Shown: positions 32,728 to 38,297 of the stretch, one piece after another
Layout of the letters: the number at the start of each line of letters is the position of its first letter
Position numbering within the stretch: position 1 is the stretch's first letter
Assembly: GCA_938015575.1 (NCBI GenBank)
Contig: CALLPT010000279.1
Span: 1 to 38,297 of the forward strand
DNA length: 38,297 nt
Source: an uncultured Acidimicrobiales bacterium
Lineage (GTDB): Bacteria; Actinomycetota; Acidimicrobiia; Acidimicrobiales; UBA10347
Direction of reading: 5' to 3'
The notes under the pieces: generated by a model
Database searches by the model: none
What the model was told of the DNA's origin: nothing
Seen by the model: the letters and a program-made list of their open reading frames with translations, nothing else
Program-made: the position numbers and the translations under genes

Positions 32728-32745
32728 TAGTTGGAAGTCCAACTA
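32728..32745. promoter_or_regulatory. probable MarR operator in the divergent promoter region
   Basis: A perfect inverted repeat TAGTTGGA-AG-TCCAACTA (8-base arms, 2-base spacer), the size and symmetry of a MarR dimer site. It lies 44 bases before the marR start and 21 bases before the mutase start, so one site could control both. Possible promoter elements overlap it (TTGGAC and CTACTG towards marR), but spacing and match are weak. Confidence 0.75.
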
Positions 32746-32766
32746 ACCGCGCGATTGGGAGTAGTG

Positions 32767-34407
32767 ATGACCGAACCGTCGAACGCAGAAGCCAAGGACC
32801 AGTGGCAGGCCGCCTACGACGCTTCCCGAGTCGGTGACGGGCCGTTCGAAACCATGTCCGGCGTCCCGGTCGACGCGGTCTATGGCGACGCGCCATTTCC
32901 GGGCCAATACCCGTACACCCGCGGCCTCTACGCCGCCGGCTATCGATCCAAGCCATGGACCATGCGCATGTTCGCTGGCTTCGGCACGGCCGAAGACACC
33001 AACGCCCGGTTCAAGGAGATCCTGCGCAACGGTGGTGGCGGGCTGTCGACTGCCTTTGACATGCCCACACTCATGGGCCGCGACAGTGACCACGAATGGT
33101 CGCTGGGCGAAGTCGGCCACTGCGGTGTGGCGATCGACACGCTGGCCGACATGGAAGACCTCTTCGCCGACATCGACCTGGGGTCGGTCTCCACCTCGAT
33201 GACCATCAACGGCCCCGCCGCCATGATCATGGCGATGTATGTCGCTGTCGGCGAGAAGACCGGCGTCGAGCGTGCCGCCTTGGCCGGCACGATTCAGAAC
33301 GACATCCTCAAGGAGTACCAGGCGCAAAAGGAGTACATCTTCCCACCGCGCCCGTCGATGCGAATCATCACCGACATGATGAAGTTCACGTCGGCCGAGA
33401 TGCCCAAGTGGCACTCAATTTCGATCTCCGGCTACCACATTCGCGAAGCGGGTTCGACCGCCGCCCAAGAGCTTGCGTTCACGCTTTCAAATGGGTTCGC
33501 CTATGTCGAAGCAGCCCTCGCGGCGGGCCTCGATATCGATGACTTCGCACCGCGGTTGAGCTTCTTCTTCAACAGCCATAGTGACTTCTTCGAAGAGATC
33601 GGCAAGTTCCGAGCCGCGCGGCGGATCTGGGCTCGATGGATGAAGGAGCGCTACGGCGCGACCAGCGAGCGCAGCATGCGTATGAAGTTCCACACCCAAA
33701 CGGCTGGCGTGTCGTTGACCGCGCAACAGCCCGAGATCAACATCGCCCGCGTTGCCATCCAAGCCCTCGCCGGCGCGCTCGGCGGCACACAGTCGCTACA
33801 TACCGACTCCTACGACGAAGCAATGGCGCTACCGACCGAAGACGCGGCTCGTATTGCACTGAGGACCCAGCAGATCGTCGCCCACGAAACCGGCGTCACC
33901 AACGTGGTCGACCCGCTCGGCGGCGCACCCTACGTGGAGTGGATGACCGACGAGATGGAGCGCCAAGCCGAAGCCATCTTCGAGCACCTGCTCGAGATCG
34001 GTGACGGTTCGATCCTCGAGGGCGCGTATGTCGGTATCGAGAATGGCTACTACGTCGGCGAGATCGCGGATGCCGCCTATCGCTTCGAGCGCGAGGTGAA
34101 TGCCGGGCGTCGCATCATCGTCGGGGTCAACGAGTTCACCGAAGGCGACGACGGCAAGCGGAACCTGCTGCGCATCGGCCCCGAGGTCGAGGAATACCAA
34201 CTCAAGCGCCTCGCCGATGTGAAGCAGCGACGAGACGACGACGCGGTCCGTACCGTGCTCGACCGCTTGGCGACCGAGGCCGCGGACCCCGAAATCAACC
34301 TGATGCCGACCATCATCGACGCGGTCAAGACCTTCGCGACCGAAGGCGAGATTGTGGCCTCGCTCGAAGGTGTGTTCGGTGGCTACGTCGAGCGGGTTGT
34401 CCTCTGA
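32767..34407 (+). CDS. coenzyme B12-dependent acyl-CoA mutase large subunit (isobutyryl-CoA mutase-like)
   Basis: 546 residues; the catalytic TIM-barrel subunit without a B12 domain, as in isobutyryl-CoA mutase IcmA or split methylmalonyl-CoA mutases. Seen: [92 protein letters not shown] (active-site His224), [15 protein letters not shown] and [13 protein letters not shown]. At the two substrate-specifying positions (recalled as Tyr89/Arg207 in P. shermanii methylmalonyl-CoA mutase, Phe80/Gln198 in IcmA) this protein has Phe69 and Gln187; the spacing of 118 residues between them and 37 to the His is the same. That favours isobutyryl/butyryl-CoA over methylmalonyl-CoA. Automated annotation would probably say methylmalonyl-CoA mutase. 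ATG chosen after GGGAG. Operon with the B12 subunit and MeaB. Confidence 0.92.
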   Translation: MTEPSNAEAKDQWQAAYDASRVGDGPFETMSGVPVDAVYGDAPFPGQYPYTRGLYAAGYRSKPWTMRMFAGFGTAEDTNARFKEILRNGGGGLSTAFDMPTLMGRDSDHEWSLGEVGHCGVAIDTLADMEDLFADIDLGSVSTSMTINGPAAMIMAMYVAVGEKTGVERAALAGTIQNDILKEYQAQKEYIFPPRPSMRIITDMMKFTSAEMPKWHSISISGYHIREAGSTAAQELAFTLSNGFAYVEAALAAGLDIDDFAPRLSFFFNSHSDFFEEIGKFRAARRIWARWMKERYGATSERSMRMKFHTQTAGVSLTAQQPEINIARVAIQALAGALGGTQSLHTDSYDEAMALPTEDAARIALRTQQIVAHETGVTNVVDPLGGAPYVEWMTDEMERQAEAIFEHLLEIGDGSILEGAYVGIENGYYVGEIADAAYRFEREVNAGRRIIVGVNEFTEGDDGKRNLLRIGPEVEEYQLKRLADVKQRRDDDAVRTVLDRLATEAADPEINLMPTIIDAVKTFATEGEIVASLEGVFGGYVERVVL

Positions 34408-34455
34408 GCGCCGGCACTGCCACTCCCCTCTTCTTCGAATACAGAAAGTTCTCCC

Positions 34456-34860
34456 ATGAGTGATGATCCGATTCGCGTGGTGCTCGCCAAGCTCGGTTTC
34501 GATGGGCATGACCGCGGCATCAAGGTGGTGGCCCGGATCTTGCGCGACGCGGGCATGGAGGTCATCTACCTTGGCCTTCGCCAGAGCTACGCGAACGTCG
34601 TGAACGCCGTTGAGCAAGAAGACGCCGACGCGGTTGGTTTGTCGATGCACAACGCGAGCCATCTCACCCTCGCTCCCAAGATGGTCGAGGCGCTGGCCGC
34701 AGCCGATCTCGATGTTCCCGTCATCGTCGGCGGGATCATTCCCGACGAAGACGTCCAGCCGCTCGCCGACAAGGGCGTCGCCGCCATCCTCGGCCCCGGC
34801 GCATCGGCCGAAGAGGTCGCCGCGGCCGTTCGTTCGGCCGTCGCCCAACGTGCAGGCTGA
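34456..34860 (+). CDS. cobalamin-binding small subunit of acyl-CoA mutase (IcmB-like)
   Basis: 134 residues, the free-standing B12 domain that pairs with the preceding large subunit. It begins IRVVLAKLGFDGHDRGIKVVARILRDAGMEVIYLGLRQ; DGHDRG is the DxHxxG motif whose His replaces dimethylbenzimidazole as lower cobalt ligand. GGIIPDEDVQPLADKGVAAILGPGA near the end is the nucleotide-tail loop. The usual SxL motif (as in GLSILSGAH) reads GLSMHNASHLTL here, so Leu is replaced by His, which is unusual. Length and order match IcmB. It starts 48 bases after the mutase and is followed by meaB after 12 bases. Confidence 0.94.
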   Translation: MSDDPIRVVLAKLGFDGHDRGIKVVARILRDAGMEVIYLGLRQSYANVVNAVEQEDADAVGLSMHNASHLTLAPKMVEALAAADLDVPVIVGGIIPDEDVQPLADKGVAAILGPGASAEEVAAAVRSAVAQRAG

Positions 34861-34872
34861 GTCGCCCACCTC

Positions 34873-35841
34873 GTGAGCATTCGTGACCTTCCGATTCCCG
34901 ACCTGTTCGAACGCGCTGTCGAGGGTGACCGTCGCGCCCTCGGTCGCCTTCTCACCCACATCGAACGAGAGAACGAACACGCGGCCCCGATCGCCGAACT
35001 CGCGCACCCGCTGGCCGGCACCGGCCACGTCGTCGGTATCACCGGCGCCCCCGGTTCGGGCAAGTCGACGCTCACCGGACAGCTCGTCAAGCTGCTCGGC
35101 GAGCTAGGCCTTCGTGCCGCCGTGTTGGCCGTCGACCCATCATCACCATTGACGGGCGGTGCCATTCTCGGCGACCGGGTCCGTATGGAAGACGTGGCCT
35201 CGCCCGAGACGTTCATCCGTTCGATGGCGACCCGCGGCCATCAGGGCGGGCTGGCCCTCGCCGTGCCGGGCGTGGTCCGTGTGCTGAACGCCTGCGGCTA
35301 CAACCCGGTGCTCATCGAGACGGTCGGTGTCGGCCAGGTCGAAGTCGACGTCGCCGGCACCGCCGATACCACCGTCGTCGTCGCTACGCCCGGCATGGGC
35401 GACGGTGTGCAGGCCAACAAGGCCGGCCTCCTCGAGCTCGCCGATTTGTTCGTGGTGAACAAGGCGGACCGCCCGGGCGCGAACGATGTCCGGCGCGACC
35501 TGGATCTGATGCTTGATCTTTCCCATGCGACCGGCCAGGACCAACGCACGGGCCTGCGGCCCGAGATCATCATGACCTCGGCGTTGACCGGCGAGGGTGC
35601 ACCCGAGATGTGGGAGGCCATCGAGCGCCACCGCGCGGCGATCACCGCGAACGGCCAACTCGAGCAACGCCGGCGCGACCGCGACGTCGTCGAGGTTCGC
35701 AACCGCCTGTTGGTCGCTGCGGAGCGTCGAGTCGATGAGCTCCTCAGCGCGGAATCCCACGCCGATCTGCTGGATCGGGTCGCGGCACGATCGGTGGCGC
35801 CGGCAACGGCTTCTTCCGAAATCGCTCAGCAACTGCACTAG
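34873..35841 (+). CDS. meaB: MeaB-type GTPase chaperone of B12-dependent acyl-CoA mutase
   Basis: 322 residues of the G3E/ArgK-MeaB family, which gates cofactor loading and protects the mutase from inactivation. The P-loop is GITGAPGSGKSTL; then VLAVDPSSPLTGGAILGDRVRM, the switch region ETVGVGQVEVDVA, and the base-specificity motif NKAD. The C-terminal dimerisation arm (RRRDRDVVEVRNRLLVAAERRVDELL) is present. GTG start at 34873, 12 bases past the B12 subunit stop, so translated from the same mRNA. The 102 bases after the gene lead to an unrelated diguanylate cyclase and show no clear terminator. Confidence 0.96.
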   Translation: MSIRDLPIPDLFERAVEGDRRALGRLLTHIERENEHAAPIAELAHPLAGTGHVVGITGAPGSGKSTLTGQLVKLLGELGLRAAVLAVDPSSPLTGGAILGDRVRMEDVASPETFIRSMATRGHQGGLALAVPGVVRVLNACGYNPVLIETVGVGQVEVDVAGTADTTVVVATPGMGDGVQANKAGLLELADLFVVNKADRPGANDVRRDLDLMLDLSHATGQDQRTGLRPEIIMTSALTGEGAPEMWEAIERHRAAITANGQLEQRRRDRDVVEVRNRLLVAAERRVDELLSAESHADLLDRVAARSVAPATASSEIAQQLH

Positions 35842-35943
35842 CAATCCCACGTTGCTGGGTCGTTCGACCTAGTTGTGCGCGATAGAGAAATCGAATCCGG
35901 TCAAAAGGCTTAGGCCCTTTGTCATACTGCCGACAGTAAGGGC

Positions 35944-37884
35944 ATGTCTGCGATACACAACGCGGCGCCAGAGATCGTCATTGATCAACGGGACCCCGTC
36001 GTCACGCTCGGACGGTTGGCCACCGAGCTGACCATGAATCTGAGTGACCCATCGGAACGTTCTCTGCGCGAAGCGTGCGAGACGATCGGATCAGCGCTCG
36101 ACGCTCGGCTCGTCACGTATCGTCGCATCGAGGACCAGACCGCCCATTTCGTCGCCGGGTGGGCACCGAACACGCCGAAGCTCATCTCGCTGCCGCTTTC
36201 GGTCGCGAGCGAAGCGCACCTCCCCACCCGACCCCTGCTGCGCTACGAACCGATCTACTTGTTGCCTGAGCCACTCGAGCTGCCGGTGGGACTGCTTGAC
36301 GACACCGACGCGGCCACGCTGCCGCGGCTCGTGGTACCGGTCCTGGCCAACGGCCAGGTCCTCGGGTACCTCTATCTCGCGCTCGAGATCGACGCGTTGA
36401 TCTACGACGCACTCGACGCGATGCTCACCCTGATCGCCTCGTTGTTCCATCAAACACTCCAGATTTGTGGCGCCGGCGGGGATCGTCGGATGCGGGCATC
36501 GATGGACCGGATCCTGCGTCAGACCGCCATCGACTTCCTGGAACTCGCTCCCGGCGAAGAAGCGGTTGCCATCGACCAAGCCATCGATGAGCTGGGGCGC
36601 ACACTCGGAGCGAACCACATCACGTACTGGGACGTCGATCTGACCCGTGGGCGAGCGGTTCGGAACCATCGCTGGCTCGCGCCGGACTCCGACGTGCCCG
36701 AAATCCTGAGTGAGGATCCAAGCGAGCCCAACGCGGCAGTGACGGTCTTCGAGCGCTTGGGCGAAGCCGACCTTCTCGACAACATCGCTTGCACTGGCGT
36801 CGCCGAGGTCGTGATCGATGTCGGCCGCCACATCATCCTCACCCCGTTCGTGGCCCCGGGCCGCCTCGGCGCAAGCCTGCGAGGCGCACTCGTCGTCTCA
36901 CGCGAAAGTGCGCGGCCTTGGACCACGTGGGAGCGCGACACCATCTCGACCTTCGCAGGCATGATTCCGCAAATCCGAAATCGGATGGAGACCGAGGCGC
37001 AGGTCATGGCCTCGTTCTACGACGCCCCGGTTGGCATCGCGTTGCTCGGCGACCGCAGCGAGGTCCTCGACTGCAATCAGTCATTCCTCGACTTCCTCGG
37101 CCTCGAGGACGAACGCTCCATCTTGCGGACCAGCCTGCGCGAAGTCATTGCGTACGAAGAGTTGACCGACGAGGCGTTGGACGCGATCGACGCCATCGAT
37201 AGCTCCGGCGAGACACGTGGACTCGAACTCCCCTACCGTCATGCGAACGGCAGCGTCGTTTGGGGACGCATGGCGACGAACCAGGTCCCAACCGGCGACG
37301 GCATGACCTGGCTGGTCCACATCGAGGACGTCACCGCATTGCGAGCCGAACGCGAGCGGGATCGGCAACGAGCGACTCAAGACGCGCTCACGGGTCTCCC
37401 GAACCGACACGAGTTGTTCGATGCGATCTCTCGGCGCGGCACCGAGCCGTACACAATGCTGATGTTGGATCTCGACGGCTTCAAGCTCATCAACGACAAG
37501 TTTGGACACCTCGTCGGCGACGAACTGCTGGCGACCATCGGGCAGCGTCTGTCCAGTGCGGTTCGTGCGGGTGACCTGATCGGCCGCTTCGGCGGCGACG
37601 AGTTCGTCGCCATTCTCGCCGGCCACCACCGGGAGCCCGCGCTCACCCAACACATCGAACGCCTCCGCGCCTGCATCCTCGAACCGGTCGACACCTCGGC
37701 GGGTCCCGTCAGCGTTGGGGTGAGCATCGGGGCGGCCCGCAACCTCGAGGGTGACCGTGCCGAGGCGGTCATGGCCCGCGCCGACGCGGCGATGTACGCC
37801 GAGAAGCAGATGCGGTCCCAAGACGAGTTCTGCGAATCGATGCATGAGATCACCGACCGCGCTGCCACACTGGATGGGTGCTGA
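35944..37884 (+). CDS. GAF-GAF-PAS-GGDEF diguanylate cyclase
   Basis: 646 residues with no membrane segment. Two GAF-like sensor domains (about 20-180 and 195-355) are followed by a PAS domain (about 360-475: MASFYDAPVGIALLGDRSEVLDCNQSFLDFLG, WLVHIEDVT) and a GGDEF domain (about 485-640). The active-site motif RFGGDEF is intact (GGDEF at 550-554), DxDGFKLINDKFGHLVGD is normal, and an inhibitory site RAGD (541-544) lies five residues before GGDEF, so product feedback is expected. It makes cyclic di-GMP in the cytoplasm in response to unknown small molecules. No EAL domain is fused. The ATG at 35944 has a poor, closely spaced TAAGGG. The 3' end overlaps the next small gene by 7 bases. Confidence 0.95.
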   Translation: MSAIHNAAPEIVIDQRDPVVTLGRLATELTMNLSDPSERSLREACETIGSALDARLVTYRRIEDQTAHFVAGWAPNTPKLISLPLSVASEAHLPTRPLLRYEPIYLLPEPLELPVGLLDDTDAATLPRLVVPVLANGQVLGYLYLALEIDALIYDALDAMLTLIASLFHQTLQICGAGGDRRMRASMDRILRQTAIDFLELAPGEEAVAIDQAIDELGRTLGANHITYWDVDLTRGRAVRNHRWLAPDSDVPEILSEDPSEPNAAVTVFERLGEADLLDNIACTGVAEVVIDVGRHIILTPFVAPGRLGASLRGALVVSRESARPWTTWERDTISTFAGMIPQIRNRMETEAQVMASFYDAPVGIALLGDRSEVLDCNQSFLDFLGLEDERSILRTSLREVIAYEELTDEALDAIDAIDSSGETRGLELPYRHANGSVVWGRMATNQVPTGDGMTWLVHIEDVTALRAERERDRQRATQDALTGLPNRHELFDAISRRGTEPYTMLMLDLDGFKLINDKFGHLVGDELLATIGQRLSSAVRAGDLIGRFGGDEFVAILAGHHREPALTQHIERLRACILEPVDTSAGPVSVGVSIGAARNLEGDRAEAVMARADAAMYAEKQMRSQDEFCESMHEITDRAATLDGC

Positions 37885-38129
37885 TTCGACTTGTCGCCAG
37901 CGTGTTGCTGATCGTTGCATCGTTCGCGGCCGTCGAACCATCGGCATTGGCTCAGGACTCCGACGACTCGACACCGTCGTCAATCGACGCCACGTTCACC
38001 ACCGAGACCGTCGACCACGACGCGTCGAACCTGTCGGCGCTCCTGATCGGCGCGGTGTTGTTGAGCGCTGGGGTTTGGGCCTACATCAACAAGAAGAAAC
38101 GGTTCCCTGGGGCCCGATTCCGCGACTAG
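37878..38129 (+). CDS. small exported membrane protein overlapping the diguanylate cyclase gene
   Basis: 83 residues from a GTG inside the last codons of the diguanylate cyclase gene. An N-terminal hydrophobic signal (LIRLVASVLLIVASFAAV, cleavage near ALA) is followed by an acidic Ser/Thr/Asp-rich external stretch, a membrane helix (about 53-69, SALLIGAVLLSAGVWAY) and a basic tail NKKKRFPGARFRD. The 7-base overlap suggests translational coupling. No family recognised; a role in passing an envelope signal or anchoring is possible but unproven. Confidence 0.7.
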   Translation: MLIRLVASVLLIVASFAAVEPSALAQDSDDSTPSSIDATFTTETVDHDASNLSALLIGAVLLSAGVWAYINKKKRFPGARFRD

Positions 38130-38175
38130 CGCTCGGCAGCGTGACATTCGACCGGGCCGCTTGCGTAGGACACGC

Positions 38176-38205
38176 TTGCAAAACCCGACCCAGATAGTCG
38201 AGAAT
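38176..38205 (+). promoter_or_regulatory. possible promoter of the last gene
   Basis: TTGCAA (4 of 6 of TTGACA) and GAGAAT (4 of 6 of TATAAT) are separated by 18 bases; the start codon is 36 bases beyond. No SAM or methionine riboswitch structure was recognised in the 111-base gap. Confidence 0.3.
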
Positions 38206-38240
38206 GAGCGCTTCCTAACAACTCAATATGTGGAGCAACC

Positions 38241-38297
38241 ATGACGCAAGGTTTCGAAACCCGTCAGATACACGCAGGGCAAGTACCCGACTCGGAC
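38241..38297 (+). CDS. start of a Cys/Met-metabolism PLP enzyme (O-acetylhomoserine sulfhydrylase / cystathionine gamma-synthase family), cut by window end
   Basis: Only 19 codons are present: MTQGFETRQIHAGQVPDSD, following GGAG 5 bases before the ATG. The pattern GFETRQIHAG at the extreme N terminus is typical of PLP-dependent trans-sulfuration enzymes, especially MetY-type O-acetylhomoserine sulfhydrylases. The catalytic Lys region lies outside the window, so the exact reaction is undecided. Confidence 0.75.
   Translation, partial: MTQGFETRQIHAGQVPDSD

Noticed and set aside
32684-32956. N-terminal extension of the MarR gene by about 90 codons
   Set aside because: It would cross the palindromic operator and run antisense into the mutase gene; MarR proteins begin near the chosen GTG.

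Overview
The window reads as a chromosomal segment of a high-GC actinobacterium, most likely from the class Acidimicrobiia (Ilumatobacter-like). That placement is inference. It rests on GTG starts and GC-rich codon use, a rex-hemA-hemC-hemD-hemL block, a conservon-type signalling operon, a proC gene next to a small excisionase-like HTH gene (as in mycobacterial Rv0500/Rv0500A), and surface proteins ending in LAITG-type sortase signals. No tRNA, rRNA, CRISPR array, insertion sequence or phage gene was recognised.

Left part (1-3671, + strand): the 3' end of a probable small GTPase gene, an Ala/Glu-rich coiled-coil protein, a membrane-bound conservon sensor-kinase homologue whose ATP-binding motifs are degenerate, and a DUF742 protein. 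Next (3741-10380, - strand) is haem biosynthesis (hemL, hemD, hemC, hemA) headed by the redox repressor rex with a candidate Rex operator, preceded by an AMP-dependent acyl-CoA synthetase. Then come a secreted CAP-domain protein (+), an SAM hydrolase coupled by a one-base overlap to a 30-residue membrane peptide (-), a BldC/Rv0500A-like HTH gene, proC and an M23 peptidase with a coiled coil (-), an atypical LuxR-type regulator lacking its phosphoacceptor Asp, and a PspA / TPM-like membrane protein pair.

Middle part: msrA and a 2OG-Fe(II) oxygenase (+), convergent with a Fur-family regulator and a His-rich lipoprotein with a SecD-head-like C terminus (-). The largest feature is a pair of tandem paralogous giant surface proteins (22258-31953, - strand). 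They share a new-looking N-terminal domain and carry 3 or 9 copies of a DUF11-like repeat of about 126 residues. The nine-copy gene has an in-frame TGA exactly where its paralogous repeats have a conserved Trp codon, which cuts off its C-terminal repeat and cell-wall anchor.

Right part: a MarR regulator diverges from a cobalamin-dependent acyl-CoA mutase operon (large subunit, B12 subunit, MeaB chaperone) across a perfect 8-2-8 palindrome. The active-site residues of the large subunit resemble isobutyryl-CoA mutase rather than methylmalonyl-CoA mutase. A GAF-GAF-PAS-GGDEF diguanylate cyclase, a small overlapping membrane protein and the first 19 codons of a trans-sulfuration-family enzyme end the window.
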